A DNA stretch of 64,000 bases from contig JAHQIY010000003.1 in NCBI GenBank assembly GCA_019054805.1, forward strand, positions 7,874,001-7,938,000. Direction: 5' to 3'. The position numbers were made by a program, and so were the translations under genes. This document shows, piece by piece, positions 22,666-33,100 of this stretch. Within the stretch, counting starts at the first letter, position 1. The number at the start of each line of letters is the position of its first letter. A model generated the notes under the pieces. The model was not told the DNA's origin. It saw only the letters and a list, made by a program, of their open reading frames with translations, and made no database searches. The stretch is from Brachionus manjavacas (Eukaryota; Rotifera; Eurotatoria; Ploima; Brachionidae).

Positions 22666-23094
22666 ATATATTATTTAAGCTTTTTTATCTCAGAATTTAA
22701 TCAATCGAATCTACTCGATCGACACATTTTCTGATAGAGAATTAAATGCTCGATATTCTGAGCTGGTTATCTTGAAAAAAAAAATGAAAATTTTTTCGGA
22801 AAAAAATCGGAAAAATTTTGACATTTTTTAACTTTTTAATTTTTTTTAAACAAAATGAATTCAAAATTTTATAATTATGTAAAAAGATGTCAAAAATTAA
22901 CATTTAATTTCTTAAATTTTAAAAATTTTCTTTTTTTTTCAAAAAATGGACTCTTTTTGAGCGATTATAAAATTTTTTTTAATAAATAAATAAAAAAAGT
23001 AAAACCATCATTTTGTTCAGAATTTTGTCTTGTTTCAGAATTTGTATAAAAATATATAGGTTAAGGGGTTTGCAAAAAAGTAGATCTCGAAAAA
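22666..23094. other. A/T-rich spacer
   Basis: No gene or clear repeat seen; mostly A and T runs. Confidence 0.5.
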
Positions 23095-23740
23095 GTTAAA
23101 ATAAAAAATTAGCAGAATCCAAAAATGAATAATTTTTTTAAATAAATTTTATTTTTAAATTTTAATTTAAGTGCCCATTCAATTTTTATTACAATTGTAT
23201 TGCTAATTTAAATAAGATTAATAAAAATGACACTAAAAACAAAAAAATGCAATTATTATCAACTTCTTCATTAAATTTTTATTTTTCATTTCATTGTTTT
23301 GAAAATTTTTTTGCCTCAACATTAAACTCACCATTCCTTTTTGAACCTTGGTTGAAACTTGATTCTAACCGGGTTGTTTAAAAGTAAAAAATTAAAGCGA
23401 AAGTCATTAAAATTAAAGTCCTGGCTTGGGCTTCACTTATGACTTGTGATTTTTAAAAAACTCTGCATCTACTGCTACAGCTACATTCTTAACAGCTTCC
23501 CTTTTTACTTTTCGATTCAATTGAAATTTAAACTATCTTTTTCTTTTTTTTTCTTTTAATATTAAGTTTGGTGAATGAATAATGAGTGAAGAAAGAATTA
23601 TCTAAAATAGTCCGTAATCTTCTAGATGCTGATATAAACATTAATATAATAGCTAACATCTTGTCTTAATTATAAGCCCGTATTCTTAACATGAACTCAT
23701 GGATATGAATAATGATTCCATTCTCAGTGCTTTAGATTTA
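23095..23740 (+). repeat. Dispersed repeat R1, first copy
   Basis: Shares long matching blocks, in the same orientation, with 43207-44362: one around TTGCCTCAACATTAAACTCA and GAACCTTGGTTGAAACTTGA, another around AATAGCTAACATCTTG and CATGAACTCATGG. The other copy has extra insertions. It encodes nothing recognisable. Confidence 0.85.
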
Positions 23741-24005
23741 TGCAAATTTCCCAAAAATCCTAATGTCAAATCAATACTGTATCTCTTAAAGTAATTAAAT
23801 TTAAAAATACTGATTTTTCCTTAAAATTTATTTATAAAATCAAAACATTGATGCTTAGTCTAACAAAAATGGAAATTTTGAAATTGAAAAGATAAAACTA
23901 TGAAGCTCAGACTAGTGTACCAAATTTAAATTTGCGGCACGATGCAAAGAAATTTTAAATTTTCTAATTTTTATTCGATTGTACAATTGTCGCTTAAAAA
24001 TGAAA
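23741..24005 (+). repeat. Dispersed repeat R2, first copy
   Basis: Matches the reverse complement of about 46497-46762 along its length, for example AATTTCCCAAAAATCCTAAT at one end and GTCGCTTAAAAATGA at the other. It abuts R1 here, whereas the second copies lie 2 kb apart in opposite orientations. Confidence 0.85.
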
Positions 24006-24117
24006 AAAGTTTACGAGAGTAAATTTTACCAAGAGAAAAATGTTATTTAGTGTTAAATTAAAAGGAAAAATATCAATATCCTTAACACATCAATGATTAA
24101 ATGATCATATAAAAATT

Positions 24118-24290
24118 AAACGGTGTTCGGGCCAGAGCTCTCGTTTAGCGATTCGGGTATGTTGCAGATTAGAGAACTAATGGTTAAAATTAAAATTAAT
24201 AATTAAGTTTTGTATTAATTAAAATCTTTTAGTTAATTATCCATATGATGATTTTAATTTTCTTCATTTTAGAATTTAATTATTGATATG
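24118..24290 (+). repeat. Dispersed repeat R3, first copy
   Basis: Matches the reverse complement of 42540-42713; the best block is GATTCGGGTATGTTG followed by AGATTAGAGAACTA. It is notably less A/T-rich than its surroundings at the start. Possibly the end of a transposon; no coding capacity. Confidence 0.8.
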
Positions 24291-24301
24291 ACGGGTAAAT
24301 A

Positions 24302-24806
24302 GGCATGTTGAAGTTTATGATCAAATGCTCAATTAAAAATAAGCATAATAATTTCTTGAATTAACGAAATGATTTTTTTTTATTGGTAATGAATTAACAT
24401 ATTATGCTACAGTCTCAAATTTTTTTTTAAGTTGATCATAAAATAAATGGATTAATAATCGATTTTTAGAATTAAAAAGAGTACCAAATCCGAAAGACAA
24501 AAAACTTAACTTGGCAAAGATAATAAAATTAAAAAACCAAATGATATTTTAAGTTTAGAAAAAGATTTATTTATTTGCATTATTAACTTTACTAAAAAAT
24601 CAAAAATAATCGATCATTTTAGTTAATTTTGAGCATACTATTAATTTAAATTTTTTTTTGTTTTTGAAATTTTAATTTAAAAAACTATGTTAATCAATGT
24701 TACATCAAGAATTTTATAAAATTCTACCTAAATATTCAGGAAATTTATTATTAAATATAAAATGAGCAATTTGATATAAAGTTTTGATCATAAACTTCAA
24801 CATGCA
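24302..24806. mobile_element. Foldback/MITE-like element (about 505 bp)
   Basis: Begins GGCATGTTGAAGTTTATGAT and ends with its reverse complement (ATCATAAACTTCAACATGCA). The same terminal motif (TTGAAGTT-ATGATCA, then ATGCTCAA) occurs in the element at 54262-54640, so the two are one family. No clear target duplication. Confidence 0.7.
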
Positions 24807-25057
24807 TCTTAATTAAAATGTTTTTGTGAATATAAGCAATCGATAATATCTATTTTTCGATACTCTTAAATATCTATTATTTATTTTTAGAAGTCTAAGA
24901 TTTGATTAAAAAAATTTATTTATTTCAAAGATAACTAATTGTAAAAATCAAAGTCTAACAGCTCATTGTTGATTATTATTGTACAAATAACAAAAAAATT
25001 AAAAAAAATGCTTAAAAAAATCGCTTTTTAAAAAATTTGATCAATCCTATGATCCCG

Positions 25058-25795
25058 TTATTTCATATTTCTTCTTCCAATGCGTTGTTTTTCAAATCTT
25101 GCTTCCATTTCTTCCAATACTCTTGGCGTATATCTAACTATCAATTTAACACTTCCCACAGCCGCTTTTAACAATTCCACAGCTCTTTCATGATATTCAT
25201 TTTCAACATTCTTGATTAAATTTTTAAAGAAAATTTAATTTAAAGAAAATTGTGAACTTACCACTCCATTTACTGAGAGAAGTTGATCACCACGTTTGAG
25301 TCCACCGTGCTGATCAGCGACTCCACCAGGTATAATTCGCGAAATGTAAATCGGAGAATGCTGCTCTTTCCCTCCCATCACATTAAAGCCGAGACCTTCT
25401 GCAGTTTTTGGCAGCTCGACAACTCTGGGATGCGGGTGACCTTCGGAGGCAGCAAAAGCTGCAACTGTAGCCTTTATTATTTTGAATTTATTTAATTTGA
25501 AAAGAGACTCTTTTAAATTGAAAAGAAGCAACCTTTGCAGTGGCGCTAGCTCTCAGCTCTGGTGTTCCATTTGAATCAATTGTATGATAGATGTGTTCGT
25601 ACACTTCTCTGACAGCATTGAAAAAATCGCTCTGCAAAACTTTTTGCAATGCGGCTAACTTTTGAGGTGGCACTTCATTAGCTTTAAAAAATACTAAATC
25701 TGATCTAAATTTAACAGATTTTTACTTTTTTGCAACTTTTCCAAGAGCTCAACAGCTCGATTCAAATCTCTTTCTAATGTTAGTTGATCCGACAT
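25058..25795 (-). CDS. LIN7: LIN7 (Veli/MALS) L27-PDZ scaffold
   Basis: Small polarity scaffold that, with CASK/LIN2 and Mint/LIN10, holds receptors and channels at basolateral membranes and synapses. Four exons: 25795-25726, 25681-25533, 25471-25262, 25210-25058. They give 193 aa in one frame. The L27 region starts at the N-terminus ([16 protein letters not shown]) and runs through [14 protein letters not shown] and [11 protein letters not shown] linker [16 protein letters not shown] leads into a PDZ domain: carboxylate-binding loop LGFNVMGG, then [15 protein letters not shown] and [10 protein letters not shown]. The tail has [26 protein letters not shown]. Length and order match animal LIN7; all junctions are canonical. 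The gene is complete and sits between copies A and B of the segmental duplication. Confidence 0.96.
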
Positions 25796-26306
25796 GATAC
25801 TTAAATTGATTTATGTTGTTGTGAATTGCAATTTTATTGATTATCTATTGAGAAATTATTTGGAAAAAAATCAAAATACAAATTGAAATTTAATATTTTC
25901 AATAGACTAATCAATCATTTTTTTATTTAAAAGAATTCTTACATTTTGGTCATACACGGTATTAGTATTTTCTAGATATTCGAGGTAAACATAGGACTTG
26001 AATTAAACAATTATTTGAATATTCTTTTAATTTTAATGATTTTTTTATGATTGATTGAAAATCGAGGCATAATTTGTTACTAAAATTAGGTTAGTTTTAT
26101 TTGTATACCATTTTTAAATGGTGACAATTTGATTGTCTTATCGATCCGGATTTTTTTTTTCTAAATTTTATTCTTTTCTAAAAAAAAAATCAAATCTTTA
26201 ATTACAAATAAAATAAAATTCATTTAAATATATGATTTATGAATTTTAATGAAGAAAAGCGCAATGCAATGACTATCAAAAAAAAACATTTTGATAAAAG
26301 TGGATG
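25796..26306. other. Spacer between LIN7 and duplication copy B
   Basis: Should contain the LIN7 promoter; no motif stands out. The last part (about 26235-26295) resembles 45228-45272 (GAA-GAAAAGCGCAATGCAATG against GAAGAGCAGTGCAAAGCAATGG), part of a LINE fragment, so a LINE scrap may sit next to the duplication breakpoint. Confidence 0.45.
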
Positions 26307-26986
26307 GCTATTAGTCCAGCTCCGAGTACATCACTACCTCTGTTAACAGTACTTGTCTATAAAAACAATTAATTTACTCAAGTCATTACTAAATTGGAAA
26401 AAAAAAATTTACCGCCAAAGGCACTTGAAGCAAAGAAGACAACTCATCTTGCTCTTGGATAGTTGTTTTCGGATGGACAATACCACTAAGGTTATTGAAT
26501 ACACAAAAACTTCCTACAAGAACATTATTGGCAATAGTATGTCTAAAAATTTCCACATTCAGAACTTCAGCAATTATTTGCTCTGTTTCTTTGCAAATCT
26601 TTGCAAAATATCACATTTCCCAAAGCAGATAGACGTTCTTCGACTCGTCTGACTCTAACCGAGTCCGGCAAACTGTTTCGAATGTGTTGTAACTCTTGAA
26701 CGGTAGTCGAACTGGGAACCAAGAGACCATGTCTATTTCCAACTGCTAAACGACCAACAACTCGACACTCGCCAATTGTGGCATGTATTACTGGAATATG
26801 ATCAGACAATTCTCCCTCGAAAACACTTTATTTGGAAAGATAATTTACTTTTTTAATATTAAATGCTTTAAATAAAAACCTGTAGAAATTTTCTGAGGCT
26901 CCTATGCCTACAAGACAATATGAGTTAGTCAATTTGGCAAAACAACCTATATCACTGCTACTCTCGAATAGTGCTCTTACAGCCAT
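26307..26986 (-). pseudogene. eIF6 pseudogene (truncated, frameshifted)
   Basis: Same three-exon layout as the intact eIF6 at 9414-10263, with ATG at 26986. Exon 3 is cut off at the duplication breakpoint, so the last ~50 codons are lost. In exon 2 a block of about 42 bp is replaced by 16 unrelated bases around 26594-26609, a net loss of 26 bp that removes the codons for [13 protein letters not shown] and shifts the frame to an early stop (…[12 protein letters not shown]). It cannot make a normal protein. Confidence 0.92.
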
Positions 26987-27336
26987 TTTAAATTAGTCTG
27001 AATTATTAAAGAAATACACAAAATATTAGACTCAAATTTTAATTTATACCAAGAAAATTAACTTTTAAATTAAATTTTATTCAGTAAAAATTTATTCATT
27101 TTAAAATTTCATAACCAAAATTATTTTTTAAAATTACATTTTAACCATGCTTGTTCATATTCATAGTTTTAGTCTTTTTTTTATTTTAAATATGCACATC
27201 TCTGCACATTAAAAATTTGAAAATTTAAAAAATTACAAGTCTTGTAGGTTTGAAATAATGTTAACTTTAAAAATATTTATTGTTAATTTACACAAAAACG
27301 AATGAAGTACATTTAGTTTTACTACAGTCTTTGACT

Positions 27337-28809
27337 TTATTTAAAACTAGAAATTTTTTTTCTTTTTAAAAGAAATAATCTTTTTAGAGAACAAGCTATT
27401 AGATTTGGTAGGTCGTCAATATGATCGTTATCAATGCATGCAACTCCATGAAGCAATTCAGACAGTCCACCTATAGACTGAATAATTTTTAATAATTTCA
27501 AAATAGATAATTCAATTATTCAATCTACTTTTAATGTTCCTCTGTCGTAAATTTGAGCTGAATTTTTTTCATTTCCACCCACGTAAATGTAGCTCGTGTT
27601 CAACCATTGACAACCATAAATCTAAAAAAATATGCCAAAATAAAGCCATAAAATAATCTAGTAAACACTACCATCATGCTCGACTTGTTCTGAAACACAT
27701 CTCGGATCAGAGAAAAATTCCGCAGATCCCAAATCTAAAAAAGATAAATTTAAATTGATCTAAAAATTTATTTTAATGTTACAAAGATTTTTACTTGAAG
27801 AGTAGAATTCTTTCTCCATGAACCAGTAAGTAAATGGTTATAATTACTATCAATGTCTATGGCATCTCCACAAATATGAGGTCCATATATATAACTTTAA
27901 TCTATCAATATTAAATAATTAAATAATCAATTAAATACTTTTGTGAATGGGAAATGCGATCGTCCCAAATTTGCACCGTATCATCCCAGCCTCCGCTAAA
28001 AATTTGATTATTTTCTATCGGATGATATTTTACACAATATACTCTACTCGAATGACCACTTATAGTTGTTCCATAGTCACTTAGGTTTTTATTAGATAAG
28101 AATAAGTGGAAAATTAGAATAAGTTTACCCGCTCTCTAAACAGTTTATTTGTTTCTTGGTGTCTACATCATAAACTTTAATCTTACTATCATATCCACCA
28201 GCGGTCATTCGTGTAAATGAACTGTTAAATCCAATAGATAAAGGCATCAGCTCTTTGTCAAAAATAGTAAAAATGCAAGATTTAGTTGGATAGTGCCAAT
28301 ATTTTATAAAACCAGAGACATCTATAGTAAAATTTTAATTTTTTTTCAAAAAAAACTACTTTAATTTACATGTAGCTACTAAAATTTTGTAGTGATCTTG
28401 ATTTAAATCATTTGGTCTATTAAAAAATCGGATACTTGTTACAGGTAGTCTTTTTTGTCTTATGTCATCATCAATCAAAGTGTATAGCAATTGGCAATTT
28501 TGTTTTTTGAACAACTGAAAAGCTTAATTAATAAATATTAAATTAAACTTTTTTTAATTTTACTTTAATAGAGCCATCAGAGAGACCGACTGAAAATATT
28601 TCACCATTCGGATGAAATCTGCAGCAATGTATGGGATTTTCACAATCTCTATTATGATTAAAAAATTATTTTTATTTATGTTAAATTGTTAACTTTTACA
28701 TTATTCCGGCAACTTCTAAATCACCTTGGACTAAATAGTGGTCGGGCGAATGCTCATCTGGTTTAAAGGACAACAAAGAATCATTTTCTTTTAGCTTCAT
28801 ATTTTTCAT
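27337..28809 (-). CDS. WD40-repeat protein (356 aa)
   Basis: Nine exons: 28809-28700, 28648-28564, 28514-28370, 28321-28129, 28079-27939, 27894-27795, 27734-27672, 27621-27529, 27477-27337. All are phase-compatible and give 356 aa. WD40-type blades are visible: HCCRFHPNGEIFSVGLSDGS, MTAGGYDSKIKVYDV, GHSSRVYCVKYHP with FSGGWDDTVQIWDDR, GPHICGDAIDID with LLTGSWRKNSTLQIWDLR, and YVGGNEKNSAQIYD. The protein should fold as a beta-propeller and act as a protein-interaction scaffold. I recall similar GPH-CGD / TGSWR proteins in other animals but cannot name the family. The start at 28809 is the first ATG of the open frame after an upstream stop. The copy at 10600-11034 is dead, so this is the functional one. 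Confidence 0.88.
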
Positions 28810-30124
28810 TCCGTACTTAATTTGTTTAAGAAGGCATAAAAAATTATTTAAAAATAAAAATTCAAATTTCGATCATTTAATATTTCTATGGAAACAGAAA
28901 GCTGTTTTTTTAAAGAAAATTTAAAATCATAATTAAAACAACATTTTCGAAATTTTAAATAATTTTTGATAGTTTTTAATTCAAAGATATTTCTAATAGT
29001 AAAATAACGCATCCTTTTATATAAAAAAATATCAGCATGTGTTTTTTTTAAATACTCCTGTTAAAAGAATCATAATAATCAGATTCTTGGTAGCTCACCA
29101 AAATATTTAAATATTTATAAAAATATTTATTTCATGAATGTTTACTTAAATTTCAAGAGCTCTAATTATTTTCACTTCATCAATATTAGATAATATTTAT
29201 TCCAAATTATTATTTTAAAAACTAAAAAAAATTCAATGATATAGCAGGACAAGACAATAATAATATTCATTATAAATCGCTTAAAAGCCTGCCCTTCAAA
29301 ATTTTAACCTTAAGTTTTTTCTTGATAGAAACACTTTACTTGTTTAAGCACAATCAGTGTTCAGAAAAATAGGCATCTTATAGATTAATTATTTAAAATG
29401 ATCCTAAATTTGATTGAAACTTTCAAAAGAAAAAAAGCTTGCTGTTTAAATTTCAAAATTTTTAAAGCTAATAACAGCACCATAATCTAATTCAAAGACG
29501 GAGTTTAAGACTGAGTTGAGTTTCCTATAATAAAGATTTGTGAATTATCCAGCATCACAAAGTAATTGCTGCCTTGTGCTAGACTCTTTTTTTTACACAG
29601 TTATAAGCAAAGTAACATTAAAATTTGTTTCGTCTATCTTTTTTAATCAATTTAAATGATTTTTAGCATTTTTAATTTTAACCATTTTAAATTTAATTTA
29701 ATATTTTGTATTTTCAGTTCTTGATCAGCCCTTGATCAGTCCAAACTTGGACAAAAAAAATTTCCTATATTTTATTTTCTTAGTTGTTGGTGCTGCACCA
29801 AATGCATAAAAAAAAATTCTTTTTATTTTTTTTTAATCCTAAACCTTACCGTTATCAGCTTGTTAAATAAAAGATTAATTTCAATTAAGGTAAATCAGCA
29901 CACAATCAAGCCCCAAATAAAGACGCTTTTGTGTATTTTAAAAGTTCAAACTTTAGTTTTCCTCATTTTTAACTTAAATTCATTAATCAAAAATTATTAT
30001 TTTTATTACCAAAAAATACTCTTGAATAAATAATTAATAAATAAAGATGTATTAACGAAAACTAGTATCAATTTATTAGCAAAAAATAAAGATAGAAAAA
30101 ATTAATTTTTTAAATAAGTTAATT
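28810..30124. other. Non-coding part of duplication copy B
   Basis: Spacer between the WD40 gene and the sacsin stop codon; partly alignable with 11035-12737. It should include the WD40 promoter and the sacsin 3' UTR. No gene seen. Confidence 0.6.
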
Positions 30125-33100
30125 CTAAACAATAGGCATTGGAAACTCTGATTTATAATTGTTAATGACGTCACTTTGCGAATTATCATCATTTATATTC
30201 AGCAATTTTATTACTAAATAAAAAAATCTATACGACCGCCGACCTAAACAATTTTTTATTGCTTCCATGTTTTTATAAGACTTAAGAACAAATAATTTCT
30301 TAATTTCGTCGATAATTGCTTCGGCCAAGTAAAAATGAATATCCAGCTCATCATTAAAATCTTCTCGGATCATAAAGTTCATTCCTTTTCCGTCATCAGC
30401 TTTTATTCTGGCTATTTTTACTCTTTTTTCACTATCTTTAAAAAAATTATTTGGGTTGTCAAAATCGTAAAATTGAGTCACTAAATCATTCATTCTGTAG
30501 ACACTGATCGATCTGATACAGTTCTTAATATCTTCATTTAATTGTTTGTCGATGTCAAAAATTTCCTCGTCATTAACTGCTTCAAAGCACTCAATCAAAG
30601 ATTCGAAAAATTGATCTGAATGCAACTTTTCCATCAAATTTTCATCCAAGATTCGCTCTCCACCATCTCCCTTTAGTTTTTCAATTAACTTGTCCGACAA
30701 CCGCTTGGGTGCCATTTCTCTGTAAGTTTTAAAATACTCAAAATTTTCAAATATGGACATCCAAGAGACTTGTTTGAACATGATACTCTTGTATCTGTTA
30801 CCTTTTTTGCTGCGATTTTGCTCCATATTTTCAGCAGAGTTAGAATGAAAAGTATCGTGATAATGATTGATAAGCTCTTTTATATCAAACAGAACAATTG
30901 ACTTTATTTCATTACTATTTTTGATGATAGATTCATAAGATGGTTTGTCCATGTAATAGAGCGTGTTTAGATGCTTCATTTCTCGCCTCGAATTGGGAAA
31001 ATAAAGGTCCAATTTTGGCAAATAGTCTTGGTCAATCGAATTTTCTAATATTAAATGTTTAATAACTACCAAAACATTGTTGAATGCTCCTTTGCTCAGA
31101 AAATTTTCTGTCATGTAATAGTGTTGCAGTACTTGTTGGCAAAGAGAAAATGGAACATTTTCATTAGCACCCAATTGATGGAAAAAAGTCCAATTTTTTG
31201 TATATTCTTCCGGAAATTTATAAAAAAAGTCATCTATTTGGTCCGTAAATATCAAATTTTTTATAACTCTATTCGTTCTACATAGGTCAAAAGATTTATC
31301 AGCTTTCCTTACAACTAGGATTAAATTTTTATCTTTCAGCTGATCTAGAACTGTATCATCCTCAATTGATTGAAATTTATCATAATATGACATCATTAAT
31401 CTTTTGTACTGATTCTTATTTTTTAACTTAGAACTATCATTTTCGGACAAAAGAGCTATTAATTGTAAAAAATTTTTGACCAAGATCTCATTTGGAAGAT
31501 CGACAACAATTCCTGAGTTATTTCCCAAATTGTTGATATAGCGAGGAAGCACCGGTTTAATTAACCAAGAGAATTTTTGATTTACACCACAGATAGAGTC
31601 GTTCAAACAAATCAAATCGCCATGAATTGAATTCGGACTCTTTATGTAATCCAAAATGCAATCGTCATTTAAAATGGGAATAAACTTAATGTCTTTAATG
31701 TTATTCATAATATCATCGCTTTGAATTTTGTCAATTTCTTCAAAAAAAAGTCTGCAAACATCTTTTAGTTGAACTAAATCAAGCTTTTTTTCTAAGTATT
31801 TTTGTCTTAGTGTTCGGGCAATTAGAATAAAGTCTTCTGCGGTGCAATTTTGTCTGAGACCCAACTTGTCAAGTAAAGGTCTCCAGTGGTTTGTATTAAG
31901 ACTATCCGGAAGAAGAAATTCACTTAATGATTTTCTAAACAGTTCATTTTCGGGATCAAAGACTTGATTAGCAGAATAAAATTTTTTTCCAATTTTGATA
32001 AATTTCATTTCTTCAAGCAAATTCCAGAGATTTTGGTTCTTTTTAAGATTTTCTACACCAAAAGATAACAAGTTGTCTAAATGATACTCCAACAGCTTGA
32101 GGTCAGGTATGCTCAAAACCCATTTGAAAAAAATAAAGTACAAATTTTCAAAACTTGTTTGCTCAATATTTAAAAAATGATATATTTTTTCATATTTTTT
32201 TTCAATTATGCGACAATTTGAACGGTGATTTGCGAAATCTAGAAATTCCGACAAATAGCTATTTTCTGAATTTAAATTTTGGCTAAAAAAATCTCTGATT
32301 TTGCTTCCAAATGGTAAATCAGAAAAATCTAACAAAATAACTTCAGAATTTTCGATTGAATCAACTTTACCGAATATGTCTTCATAGATGGGGAGACTTT
32401 TAAGGAATCTTTTGATAGAAAATTGATTATGAGGGCCTGATTCTTCCAACTTGAATTGATAATTCTTTAATTTAAAGCTATATGTTATATTTGCGTTAAA
32501 TAACTTAAGAAATTCTTCTTTGTTTTCACCAGAGAACATTTTATAATATAGATTTTTCTGGTTCTGTATAAATGTAATTAAGTCATCAATTTTATTTAAA
32601 TCTTGAACAATTTTGTTCAAAAAATTTTTCTCTAAATTTCGATTATCATAGACAGGTAAGTCTATATCTTTGAGTAATAAAATAGAGTAGCCTCTCACAA
32701 TTCTTTGAACTTCTTTAATTGGCATAAAAAATTTTTTGGATTTTTGATTCACCAAAATAATTGCCCAGTCTTCAATTGGTTTTAATTTTTCCAAAATATA
32801 TTCATTGTTCAAATTATCCTTAGTAGCGATTGATTCATCAATCAACATAACAACTTGGTCAACTAATCTCGAATTTCCCACACTTAATTCAGGATATTTC
32901 ATCGATCCCTGAATTAAATAAATATTTTTGTCTAAAATACTTGGAATTAACTCTATTAGATCATAGATATCTATATCTTTGAACCAAATTTTATTATTTG
33001 GAACTACATTATAAAATTCTCTATGCAAAAAAAGATGTCCACAATCTTTAAATTCATTATTTAGACGTTTTATAATTTTTTTTTGAGAGCTGAAGAATGT

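Larger units (their letters stand above)
26307..32238. repeat. Segmental duplication, copy B
   Basis: Direct copy of 9559-14862. It starts at the same point inside eIF6 exon 3 (GCTATTAGTCC) and ends in the sacsin gene where copy A leaves it (GGTGATTTG). It contains a broken eIF6, the intact WD40 gene and the last ~690 codons of the complete sacsin gene. Confidence 0.93.
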
